From Pseudoduganella rivuli (GTDB lineage Bacteria; Pseudomonadota; Gammaproteobacteria; Burkholderiales; Burkholderiaceae_D), in assembly GCF_009674485.1 (NCBI RefSeq), contig NZ_WKJJ01000035.1:1-50584 (forward strand): a DNA stretch of 50,584 nt, in the 5' to 3' direction. The notes below the pieces were generated by a model. It ran no database searches and was not told the DNA's origin. It was given only the letters and a program-made list of their open reading frames with translations. This document shows, piece by piece, positions 7,106-14,923 of the stretch (position 1 is its first letter; each line of letters starts with the position of its first letter). Both the position numbers and the translations under genes were made by a program.

Positions 7106-7146
7106 GACCGTCTGGCCACTTGCGCGGCCAGCATTCCAGGCTTCGA

Positions 7147-9903
7147 TTAGAAGTTGTAGGAACCGGTCAGGTAGAACGTACGGCCCATCGTGTCTGCGTA
7201 ACGCGGGTCGTAGCCAACCTGGTGGCCCGACGATGCACGCAGCGTCAGAGGCGGATTGCGGTCGGCGATGTTCTTGATGCCGGCGCGCAGCGAAGCCGCT
7301 TTGGTGATGGCCCACTTGCCTTGCCAGTCGAAGGTCAGGTACGACGGAACGTGCAGGCGCAGCGTTTCGTTGACCTTGGTGTTCATGTTACGCACCGACT
7401 GCTCCGCATCGGTGTAACCGTTGCGGTAGTTGGCCACCAGCGAGTTGCTGAACGCGCCGGTTTCCAGCGTGTTGGTCCAGCGAACGATGTGGCGGAACGA
7501 CACGGCATCATCGATACCGAAGAAGTTCATGTCGTTGGTCCACACATTGCTGGTGCCTGGCACGGTGTAGTCAGCCTTCAGCAGGTAGGTGCCTGCCAGC
7601 GTCGAATCCAGCTTGCCGAAACCGAAGCGGTGACGGTAAGTGGTTTCCCAGTCAATACCCTGGTTGTGGGTCTGGCCAATGTTGATCGACAGCGTTTTCT
7701 TCGCCCAGTAGGTGTTGCCGGTCGACGGTTCGGTGTAGGTCGTGAACAGTTCACGGAACTTCACTGGATCAGCAAAGATCTGCGCTTCGTTGACGGACGA
7801 CACGGCGTCACGCAGTTTCACGTCCCACAGGTCAGCCTGGATCGAGAACGACGCGGTCGGCTCGATACGGAAGCCCAGCGTGTATTGCTTGGATTTCTCT
7901 GGCTTCAGGTTTTCGTTGCCGCCCGAAATCACGTTGTACTGGGTCTTGCCGATACGGCAGAAGTTCGGGTTTTCCTTGGCCAGGTTGGCCGGGCAATCCC
8001 ACGAGCTGGCGGTGAAGCCTGCGTTAACCAGCGGCTGGCCGATGTCCAGCATCGAAGGCGCCTTGAAGCCGGTGCCGTACGAAGCGCGGAACAGCATGGT
8101 TTGCGACGGCTGCCAGCGTGCCGACACCTTGTAGGTCGACGACGACTCTTTGGCACCCATGGTGCGGTTGGCGATCGCGTTCTTCACGGCTTCGAACGTG
8201 TCGTAGCGCGCCGCGCCGCTGATTTCCAGGCCCTTGATGACTGGAGCATTCACCTCGGTGAATACGCCGTAGTTGTTGCGCTCCAGGTCATACGCTGGCG
8301 AAGCGTTGAAGTTGTAGATCATCGTGCTGTCGGCGTTTGGCGTCTGCACGTAGTGGTAGTTACGGTAGTCACCGCCCACTGCGATCTGTGCTTTGCCGCC
8401 TGGCAGCGAGAACAGTTCGCGCGAACCGTGCGCATCGATACTCTTCAGGGTGGTCGACGCTTCACGGATCGAGCCATGGAAGATCGAGTTGGCGATCAGG
8501 GCCTTGGTGGCGTCCGATTGCGCGCCGATCGGAGCGAATGGATCGAACTGGTTCTTGGCCAGCATGTCGCGGAACTCGGTGTTCTTGGCGTAGCCGCCGA
8601 CGTAGCGCTCGTCGATCTTGTTGCGCGACCAGGTCAGGCCGGTACCGAAGTCCCAGGCGCCGACGGTGCCTTCAGCACCAACCACGAAGTTGGCCGAGTC
8701 GGTCAGGGTCTGGCTGGCGCGTGGACCCCAGTCGTAGGTACGGTAGTTACCCGAAATGGTGCGGATCGCGGCTTGCTGCGCGGTGGTCAGGTTTGGCGCC
8801 ACGTACTTGGTGTACATGTCGGTACCTTTGGTGATCGTGAACGGCGCGGTGTTCGCCGCGATACGCGCGGTCAGGTCCAGGCGCGAGAAGGCCATTTCCG
8901 TGAACACGTTGATGTCCGGGGTTGCCTTGAACGTTGCCTTGCCGAAGAACGAGTCACGCTTGCTCTCTGGTACCACTTCAACCATGGTCACGAAGTCGAA
9001 TGCGCAGTTCTGCACGGTTGCGGTGTTGACCAGCGATTCGTAGTTCAGGGCCGGGCATTTGCCGTTGGCTTTCAGGAACGGGCTGAAGCCGACTGGCGAC
9101 AGTTTGCTGTCGGCCGTGAAGGCGACGGAAACGTTCGCTGGAATGGTCGCGGTGCTGGTACGGTCGTAGACGTACGGCGTGCCATTGTGCATGAATGGCA
9201 GGTACGCGGTCTTGGAGAACTCGCGGTCGGTCGATTTCATCGCCGCCTGTTCGTCGTGACGGTACGACATCAGCACGTTGTAGCGGTTTTCTTCCAGGTC
9301 GCCGAAGCCGTAGGTCAGCGCAGCGTAGCTGTTGCGGCCGGCGCCGGACTGGCCAGGCTGGCGGTATTGCGCTTCAACGTTGCCGCCTTGCATGTTCTTC
9401 TTCAGGATGAAGTTGATCACGCCGCCGATGGCGTCGGAACCGTACAGGGCCGAAGCGCCGTCGGTCAGGATTTCAACGCTCTGCACCGCGCTCATTGGAA
9501 TCGCGTTCAGGTTGATCGTGGAGCCGGAACCTTGTGGCGCGATACGGCGGCCGTTCAGCAGCACCAGCGTGTACGATTCGCCGATACCGTGGATGTTTGC
9601 CGAAACGCGGCCACCCGAGTTGGTGCCGGCGGCGACTGCTTCAATGGTGAAACCTTGCATCGAAGGCAGCGCCTGGATCAGGTCGGCAACGGTGGTCGCG
9701 CCCGATTTTGCGATGGCTTCTTGCGACAGGCGCTGCACTGGCAGTGCGCCTTCCACGTTGATGCGCTTGATCGCGGAACCCGTGATTTCAACTTTCTGGA
9801 TTTGTTCTTCCGCGCCTGCTGCGCCGGCGAACAGGGCCGAACCGGCCAGGACTGCGAGTGCCAGGCGCACGTGACGGGCGCCGATCTTCTCTTGCAAATT
9901 CAT
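7147..9903 (-). CDS. TonB-dependent outer-membrane receptor
   Basis: This is a 918-residue receptor. A signal peptide ends near AGAAGAEE (about residue 32). The plug domain (about 40-165) has the typical segments GSAIKRINVEG, YTLVLLNGRRIAP and VEILTDGASALYGSDAIGGVINFILKK. The rest is a long 22-strand-type barrel ending in phenylalanine (LTGSYNF), as required for BAM recognition. The plug style is that of receptors for nutrients such as oligosaccharides or peptides rather than catecholate siderophores, but the substrate cannot be read from sequence. I see no Fur box within its 353-base leader. It is on the same strand as the reductase cluster upstream but probably has its own promoter. Confidence 0.92.
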   Translation of the reverse strand: MNLQEKIGARHVRLALAVLAGSALFAGAAGAEEQIQKVEITGSAIKRINVEGALPVQRLSQEAIAKSGATTVADLIQALPSMQGFTIEAVAAGTNSGGRVSANIHGIGESYTLVLLNGRRIAPQGSGSTINLNAIPMSAVQSVEILTDGASALYGSDAIGGVINFILKKNMQGGNVEAQYRQPGQSGAGRNSYAALTYGFGDLEENRYNVLMSYRHDEQAAMKSTDREFSKTAYLPFMHNGTPYVYDRTSTATIPANVSVAFTADSKLSPVGFSPFLKANGKCPALNYESLVNTATVQNCAFDFVTMVEVVPESKRDSFFGKATFKATPDINVFTEMAFSRLDLTARIAANTAPFTITKGTDMYTKYVAPNLTTAQQAAIRTISGNYRTYDWGPRASQTLTDSANFVVGAEGTVGAWDFGTGLTWSRNKIDERYVGGYAKNTEFRDMLAKNQFDPFAPIGAQSDATKALIANSIFHGSIREASTTLKSIDAHGSRELFSLPGGKAQIAVGGDYRNYHYVQTPNADSTMIYNFNASPAYDLERNNYGVFTEVNAPVIKGLEISGAARYDTFEAVKNAIANRTMGAKESSSTYKVSARWQPSQTMLFRASYGTGFKAPSMLDIGQPLVNAGFTASSWDCPANLAKENPNFCRIGKTQYNVISGGNENLKPEKSKQYTLGFRIEPTASFSIQADLWDVKLRDAVSSVNEAQIFADPVKFRELFTTYTEPSTGNTYWAKKTLSINIGQTHNQGIDWETTYRHRFGFGKLDSTLAGTYLLKADYTVPGTSNVWTNDMNFFGIDDAVSFRHIVRWTNTLETGAFSNSLVANYRNGYTDAEQSVRNMNTKVNETLRLHVPSYLTFDWQGKWAITKAASLRAGIKNIADRNPPLTLRASSGHQVGYDPRYADTMGRTFYLTGSYNF

Positions 9904-10256
9904 TCATTACTCCCTGTAATGTGGGTGAAAAACAATGAGCAAGGGGAATGCAAATGCAAAAACGTGCCTGGCGGTCTGTCAGATCGTATGCGGGGAAAAA
10001 CGCAGGAAATGGGACGAGAACTAGCTCAGCGACGGGTGCAGGAACTACCAGCCATTGCTCAATGGGAACGGATTATGCAAGGCTTTTATGGTGCAAGGAC
10101 AGGTTTTTTCGACAATTCCGTTACATATCAGACATGAAATTGCAATAAAAGTAGAATGTTTAGAAAACTTTGTATCAGATCAAATTTAATTCCGGTTAAC
10201 TGACCTAAAAACGAAGACAATAGTTGTGAATTCACAACAGCCAAACTATTGTTTAA
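9904..10256. other. Leader region of the TonB receptor gene
   Basis: This 353-base gap lies between the flavoprotein stop and the TonB receptor start, both on the minus strand. The part beyond 10130 is AT-rich and the likely promoter zone, but I could not fix a convincing -35/-10 pair. The nested palindromes at 10217-10252 are listed separately. AGGGAG precedes the receptor start. I found no Fur box and no recognisable riboswitch. Confidence 0.4.
10217..10252. repeat. Nested inverted repeats downstream of the flavoprotein gene
   Basis: The outer arms ACAATAGTT (10217-10225) and AACTATTGT (10244-10252) are perfect inverted copies. Inside and partly overlapping the left arm is a perfect 16-bp palindrome, GTTGTGAATTCACAAC (10223-10238). 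The two structures compete for the same bases. It could be a terminator-like hairpin without a T-tract or a regulator site. Confidence 0.7.
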
Positions 10257-11636
10257 TTAATAAACATCTCTCTTGTAGCGATTTTCAGTTATCAGATCAT
10301 CCAATTTGTCACGCCCCAGGATATCGCTCAACGCCCGGTCGACGCCGGCCGCCATGCCTTGCAAACTGCCGCACACGTAGATCGCCGCGCCTTGCGCCAC
10401 CCAGTCGCGCAAGGCCGCGGCCTGCGCGGGCAGGATGTCTTGCACGTACCGGACGCAGCAGCCCTGCCCGCCGGCATCGCGCGACCAGGCCACGTCCAGT
10501 TGCTGCAATTGACCGGCCGCGCGCAGCGCGTCCCATTCGTGGCGATAGTGATAGTCGTGCTGGGCGTGGCGCTCGCCAAACAGCAGCCAGTTGCGGCCGT
10601 GTCCCGCCAGGGCCCGCGCCCGCAAATGGCCGCGCAGACCGGCAATGCCGCTGCCGTTGCCAATCAGGATCAGGGGCCGGTGTTCATTACCGTCCAGGCG
10701 GAAATGGCGGTGCTGGCGCACGCGCATTTGCAGGGTGGCGCCGACGGGCGCTTCGCGGCACAGCCAGCCTGACGCGACGCCGGCGCCCCGCTCTCCATGC
10801 AAATGCAGGCGCACCAGCAAATGCACGCGGCCGTCCGACGGGATCGACGCGATCGAATATTCGCGCGGCTTGTCCGGCTCGGCAGGGGCCACCACCTGCA
10901 CCAGGTCGCCCGATTGCCAGTCCGGCAGCACGCCGTCTTCCGGTTCCAGTTCAATGTGATAAATCGGCGCCCCGCTGCTGCCTTCGTTGAGCCAGTGGCG
11001 CTCCGCCAAGCGCCACGCGCCAAACGCCGGTGCGCTCCAGTCCGGCGCATCGGTGGTGCCGGCCAGGTGGCTCAACGCATGGCGCCACGCCGCGATGGCG
11101 CTGTCCGCCAAGCGGTCCGCCTCGATGCGTTCCACCAGCGGCCGGGCGCCCTGCTGTTGCAGCCACGTGTCGAGCGCCCTTCCAAAACCACAATATTGCC
11201 CGTAGCTGCTGTCGCCCAGCGCCAGCAGCGCGTAGTGCAACTGCGGCAATGGCATCGTTCCCGTCATGATGCGGCCGACAAACGCCGCTGCCGCGTCCGG
11301 CGCATCGCCTTCTCCATACGTGCTGACAATGAACAGGATGCGCTCGGCCTGCTGTAGTTCGTCTGCGGACAGCGCCGACAGCGAACACAGGCGCACGGGC
11401 AGGCCCGCCAGGCGCAGGGTTTCCGCCGTCTGCGCGGCCAGTTGCTCGGCATTGCCGGTCTGGCTCGCATGCGCGACGATCCAGCCGGGGCCGGCTGCCT
11501 GCACCGCGGCGCGCCCGGCGGCTTCTCGTGCCGTTCGGCGGCGCCAGTCCAGCAACGGCGGTGCGCAGACCAGTCCATAGCTGATCAGGCAAGCTGCCGC
11601 CAGCGCCAGCCGGGTGGTATCGAGGGTGAGGATCAT
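10257..11636 (-). CDS. Membrane-anchored sulfite-reductase-type flavoprotein (flavodoxin + FAD/NAD(P)H reductase)
   Basis: This 459-residue protein begins with one hydrophobic helix (about 8-30) that should anchor it in the inner membrane. It continues with a flavodoxin domain (about 50-190; HASQTGNAEQLA for FMN phosphate, STYGEGD and ALGDSSYGQYCGFG). An FAD and NAD(P)H reductase module follows (about 210-459; REYSIAS for FAD, LIGNGSGIAGLRG for nucleotide, YVCGSLQGMA). The ending RYKRDVY resembles CysJ. It should take electrons from NAD(P)H in the cytoplasm and pass them to a membrane partner. It starts three bases after the apbE stop, in a minus-strand cluster with PepSY, DUF2271 and DUF4198 proteins, so ferric-siderophore or periplasmic reduction is more likely than sulfite reduction. 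Confidence 0.87.
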   Translation of the reverse strand: MILTLDTTRLALAAACLISYGLVCAPPLLDWRRRTAREAAGRAAVQAAGPGWIVAHASQTGNAEQLAAQTAETLRLAGLPVRLCSLSALSADELQQAERILFIVSTYGEGDAPDAAAAFVGRIMTGTMPLPQLHYALLALGDSSYGQYCGFGRALDTWLQQQGARPLVERIEADRLADSAIAAWRHALSHLAGTTDAPDWSAPAFGAWRLAERHWLNEGSSGAPIYHIELEPEDGVLPDWQSGDLVQVVAPAEPDKPREYSIASIPSDGRVHLLVRLHLHGERGAGVASGWLCREAPVGATLQMRVRQHRHFRLDGNEHRPLILIGNGSGIAGLRGHLRARALAGHGRNWLLFGERHAQHDYHYRHEWDALRAAGQLQQLDVAWSRDAGGQGCCVRYVQDILPAQAAALRDWVAQGAAIYVCGSLQGMAAGVDRALSDILGRDKLDDLITENRYKRDVY

Positions 11637-11639
11637 CGG

Positions 11640-12671
11640 TTATTCTTCTTCGTCCAGCATGGCGCGCATCGCGCTGCTGAACAATTCAGTACAGGCTGGG
11701 CCATCGCCCGTGCGCAGCACGAAGCGCGCCGCCAGGCCCTGCCGCTCCGCCAGCGCCAGCCCCTGTTCAGGACCGAGCACCGTCAAGGCGGTGGACCACG
11801 CATCGGCCGCCATGCATTGGGGATGGACGACGGTCACGGACGCCAGTCCGTTGCAGACCGGCATTGCGGTACGGGGGTCGATGGTGTGCGCATAGCGCCG
11901 GCCTTCATGCATGACAAACTTGCGGTAATCGCCCGAGGTGGCGACCGACAGGCCGTGCAGCGCCAGCACCATGTCGTCCAGTCCGCTGCCGGGCAACGGT
12001 TCCAGTTCCACCCACCACGGCTGCCCGTCCGGCCGCATGCCCGCTCCCCGCAACTCGCCGCCCACTTCAACCAGGAAATGTTTGACGCCGTGATGGGATA
12101 AAAAATAGGCGAGGCGGTCGACGCTGTAGCCTTTCGCAACGGCCGACAGGTCCAGCTGCACGCCCCCCGGCTGCAACGCGCGCCGGCGGTCGGGGTCGAG
12201 TTGAATGCGGGCAGCCTGGCGCTGTTCGCGCAGCAGGCGGATGTCGTTGGCGTCCGGCGGGGTATATGAATTGTCGCTGTGACGCTTGCCAGCGTTATCG
12301 GGTCCAAAACCCCAGCGATTAACGATGTGTCCGGCAGACGGATCGTACGCCTCGCCACTGAGCCGCCCCACGTCCACCGCAAAGGTCAGCACATCGAAAA
12401 ACGCGCGGGGCAGCACGTGCCAGCTGCCGGCCGCCGCGCGGTTGAAGCGGCCCAGGTTCGAGTCCGGTTCCCAGTGGCTCATTTCCGCCACCACGATATC
12501 GAGCTGCTCCTGCAGCAATGCGTGCAAGCCATCCGGCGCCGGTTTGCCGGGCGGCGCGGCCAGCCGCACCGACCACGTGGTGCCCATGCTGTGGCCGGTG
12601 AAATCGTGCACGGCCGCGCCGGCCGGCGCCGGGTCGGAGGCGATATGGTTCGGCAATAAAACCCGGCGCAT
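11640..12671 (-). CDS. apbE: FAD:protein FMN transferase, ApbE family
   Basis: This 343-residue enzyme attaches FMN to Thr or Ser of extracytoplasmic proteins using FAD. Family segments are visible: GHSMGTTWSVRLA at the start, SHWEPDSNLGRFN, DLSAVAKGYSVDRLAYF, VEVGGELRGAG and YAHTIDPRTAMPV with the metal-binding region. No clear cleavable signal peptide or lipobox is seen in this frame, which is unusual for a protein expected to act in the periplasm. The gene lies 22 bases after the DUF4198 gene. A fitting substrate, the DUF2271 protein, is encoded two genes upstream. Confidence 0.92.
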   Translation of the reverse strand: MRRVLLPNHIASDPAPAGAAVHDFTGHSMGTTWSVRLAAPPGKPAPDGLHALLQEQLDIVVAEMSHWEPDSNLGRFNRAAAGSWHVLPRAFFDVLTFAVDVGRLSGEAYDPSAGHIVNRWGFGPDNAGKRHSDNSYTPPDANDIRLLREQRQAARIQLDPDRRRALQPGGVQLDLSAVAKGYSVDRLAYFLSHHGVKHFLVEVGGELRGAGMRPDGQPWWVELEPLPGSGLDDMVLALHGLSVATSGDYRKFVMHEGRRYAHTIDPRTAMPVCNGLASVTVVHPQCMAADAWSTALTVLGPEQGLALAERQGLAARFVLRTGDGPACTELFSSAMRAMLDEEE

Positions 12672-12693
12672 GGCGATCCTGCTCAGCTCCGGC

Positions 12694-13509
12694 TTATTGC
12701 GGCAACACTTCCACGGTGGCCGCGTACGAGGCGCGGCGCGGCACGACGGGGCGCGGCTGGCCCGGCTGCGGCGCCGCCATCGCCGGCCAGCTCGACGTCA
12801 CCAGGTACATGCCTGCTTCCGGCAACGTGAACGTGATTTCACCTTTCGCATCCGTGCTTTGGCGGATTTCGCCCAGGGTGCCTCGGTAGCGCACGCCGCC
12901 CGGGATCAGGCTGAACGCCTGGTTGGCGGCGGGTTTGCCATCCAGCAGGAAGCGCCACGTGGCTTTCTCACCGGCGTGCATGTCGTTCGGGTGCGTGACC
13001 GGCACCAGTTCCAGGCCCGCGCCGGTTGGCTTGAAGACCGCGTCATCGGTCTTGTTGGCCGAGACGAACGTTTCCAGGCGGCTCTCCGTACGCGACACTT
13101 TCACGTCTTCCGCGCCGGCCGGCAGGTTTTTCAAATCCGCCTCGGCGCCACGGAACATCTTGTTTTCGCCATTGAGCTTGTAGCTGGCCAGCACGTTTTG
13201 CGACACCACCGACACTTTATAGGTGCCCGCCTTGGCCATCTGCACGTCGAAGGTCGAGCGCAGGCGACCCGTGACCGCATTCTTCGGTTCCACTTTGGCG
13301 CCGTCGGGTCCCGTCACGGTCAAGCCGTCCAGCTTCAGCGGCTGGTGGTCGATGGTAAACAAGTCTTCGGAAATGGCGGCATCCACCGTCACCCACGCAT
13401 CCTTCGATTCCACCATCGTGGTCGATGGCAGCAGCCAGGGTTTGTGCGCGTACGCGTTCAGCGCGAAACCGGCCAGTGTCAGCGCCAGCAGTGGTTTGGT
13501 TGGGTTCAT
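12694..13509 (-). CDS. Periplasmic DUF4198 protein
   Basis: This is a 271-residue secreted protein. The signal peptide MNPTKPLLALTLAGFALNAYA is cut just before HKPWLLPS, so the mature protein begins with His, as in many DUF4198 proteins. Beta-rich segments such as GTYKVSVVSQNVLASYK and GEITFTLPEAGMYLVTSSW fit the family, whose members occur near nickel, cobalt and iron uptake genes. A TTG directly before the chosen ATG could be the true start, since AGGAG lies seven bases from the TTG and ten from the ATG. It probably binds a ligand or assists transport in the reductase cluster; its exact function is unknown. Confidence 0.82.
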   Translation of the reverse strand: MNPTKPLLALTLAGFALNAYAHKPWLLPSTTMVESKDAWVTVDAAISEDLFTIDHQPLKLDGLTVTGPDGAKVEPKNAVTGRLRSTFDVQMAKAGTYKVSVVSQNVLASYKLNGENKMFRGAEADLKNLPAGAEDVKVSRTESRLETFVSANKTDDAVFKPTGAGLELVPVTHPNDMHAGEKATWRFLLDGKPAANQAFSLIPGGVRYRGTLGEIRQSTDAKGEITFTLPEAGMYLVTSSWPAMAAPQPGQPRPVVPRRASYAATVEVLPQ

Positions 13510-13523
13510 CAAAGCCGTTCTCC

Positions 13524-14036
13524 TTATTTATATAGTACGGTGACGTTGCCCAGCTCTTCCTTGCCCTTCGCCGTGCCCAACTGGCCCGGTTTCAACGGCA
13601 AGGTGAGCGGCACTTTGACGAGTTCGCGGCCGCCCGATTCGCGCGCCGCTTCCATCACCAGTTGATACTGGCCGGCCGGCAATTTGTCGATCGTGGCCGA
13701 CGCCGCGTTGAACGTCAGCGTGTGTTCGCCCGGTGCGCGCGTCGCGCCGGACACGCCATCCATCGGCAACGTCACATCGCGCCCGGCCTTGCGCCACCAC
13801 TGGCGCATGTCCTTGACCCACTTGGTGCCGCCATTGTCTTTTTTCTTTACGTCATACAGCACGGCCAGGTTGGTCACCACTTTCTGGTCCGCGTTTTCCA
13901 GCCAGGCGGCCACGTAAGGACGGTGGTATTCCGCCACGTTCAATTGCGGGATTTCAAACTTGACGGCCAGGTCGGCCGCCATGGCCTGGGCGCCGGCCAG
14001 CGGCAGCGTCATGGCGATGGAGTAGCGTAATTTCAT
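13524..14036 (-). CDS. Periplasmic DUF2271 protein with ApbE flavinylation motif
   Basis: This is a 170-residue secreted protein. Residues 1-21 are a signal peptide ending QAMAA. The body matches DUF2271 (LAVKFEIPQLN, RPYVAAWLEN, LAVLYDV, WVKDMRQWWRKAG). Residues 93-99 are DGVSGAT, which fits the D-G-x-(S/T)-G-A-T motif where ApbE links FMN to threonine; T99 would be the attachment site. With apbE two genes downstream and a PepSY membrane gene nine bases upstream, it most likely is a flavinylated periplasmic electron carrier. The motif is seen; the modification is inferred. Confidence 0.87.
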   Translation of the reverse strand: MKLRYSIAMTLPLAGAQAMAADLAVKFEIPQLNVAEYHRPYVAAWLENADQKVVTNLAVLYDVKKKDNGGTKWVKDMRQWWRKAGRDVTLPMDGVSGATRAPGEHTLTFNAASATIDKLPAGQYQLVMEAARESGGRELVKVPLTLPLKPGQLGTAKGKEELGNVTVLYK

Positions 14037-14045
14037 GGAAAGACC

Positions 14046-14678
14046 TTAATGAATAAACAGCAAAGCAATGACAAACGGCACCAGCACGCCGAAGCCGACC
14101 ACCGGCCACGTCGATGGGCGGTTGGCCGCGTGGAACTTCAATATCAGGAAACCGGTAATACAGAACACCAGGCAGCAGACGGCGAAAATATCGATGAACC
14201 AGTTCCAGGCCACGCCCGTATGGCGGCCCTTGTGCACGTCGTTGAGCCAGGAAATCCAGCCCCGGTCGGTATTTTCGAATTCCGCGGCGCCGTCTTCCAG
14301 ACCGATGCGCACCCACGCATCGCCGCCGGCTTTCGGCAGCGGCACATACACTTCATCCACCGACCATTCCGCCGCGCGCCCGCCCACGTTGACCGACCAT
14401 GTATCGCGCAGCCACTGTTCAGCCGCGTCCGGCAATGCATCCTTGGCGCCGTCGTGTGCTTCCGCATACGCCTTCAATTGCGCCACCAGCGGCGCAGGAA
14501 CCGTGGCTTGCTTGCGCGTGACGGCGGGCCTGGCTTCGATTTGCGACGCATGGTTCAACGTGATGCCGGTAATACTGAACAGGAACATGCCCATCAGGCA
14601 CAGCGCGGAGCTGATCCAATGCCATTGGTGCAGGTTTTTCAGCCAGACCGCGCGGCTGGCTTGCTTGGAAACGCTCAA
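14046..14678 (-). CDS. PepSY-associated inner-membrane protein
   Basis: This 210-residue protein has one membrane helix near the N-terminus (about 20-42, SSALCLMGMFLFSITGITLN) and two near the C-terminus (about 160-182 and 190-210). A periplasmic PepSY-like domain lies between. The frame opens with TTG after two in-frame stops; the next ATG would cut the first helix, so TTG is the best start, with a weak ribosome site. It has an initial LHQWHW segment with histidines, common in proteins of this type that carry electrons across the membrane. It is the first gene of the minus-strand reductase cluster and starts 43 bases from a Fur box. Confidence 0.85.
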   Translation of the reverse strand: MSVSKQASRAVWLKNLHQWHWISSALCLMGMFLFSITGITLNHASQIEARPAVTRKQATVPAPLVAQLKAYAEAHDGAKDALPDAAEQWLRDTWSVNVGGRAAEWSVDEVYVPLPKAGGDAWVRIGLEDGAAEFENTDRGWISWLNDVHKGRHTGVAWNWFIDIFAVCCLVFCITGFLILKFHAANRPSTWPVVGFGVLVPFVIALLFIH

Positions 14679-14720
14679 GGGAATGCTTTCTTATTAGTGG
14701 GATACAGCCAGCGACTCGAA

Positions 14721-14739
14721 AATGATAATGATTATCATT
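14721..14739. promoter_or_regulatory. Fur box upstream of the PepSY cluster
   Basis: AATGATAATGATTATCATT is a near-perfect palindrome of the Fur type (one mismatch between arms). It lies just upstream of the minus-strand PepSY gene. Confidence 0.92.
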
Positions 14740-14827
14740 TGCAGAGTCAATCAAACCTTCGGAAATTTACATAAATCTACTTTCATTGCTTGTATATTGC
14801 CAAATCATTGCGGCAAGTATTGAAAAT

Positions 14828-14846
14828 GATAGTGAGAACGATTATC
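14828..14846. promoter_or_regulatory. Fur box upstream of the siderophore receptor gene
   Basis: GATAGTGAGAACGATTATC matches the 19-bp Fur consensus at 15 positions. It lies 78 bases before the receptor start, so the two divergent transcription units share an iron-controlled region with one box each. Confidence 0.82.
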
Positions 14847-14923
14847 ATTTACATCACTTGCCAGCCCATCCCCTCTCCGGACCAGCCAGCTTTCACATCC
14901 CTGAAACCCGCCTGGAGATTTTC

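Noticed and set aside
7120..10137. Plus-strand open frame of 1005 codons
   Set aside because: It lies antisense to the TonB receptor gene, whose signal peptide, plug motifs and terminal Phe are clear. Its sequence is rich in R, V, G and H without domains, as expected of a shadow frame in GC-rich DNA.
14786..14923. Longer N-terminus of the siderophore receptor
   Set aside because: It would translate the Fur box and the promoter zone and bury the signal peptide; the GTG at 14924 has a proper ribosome site.
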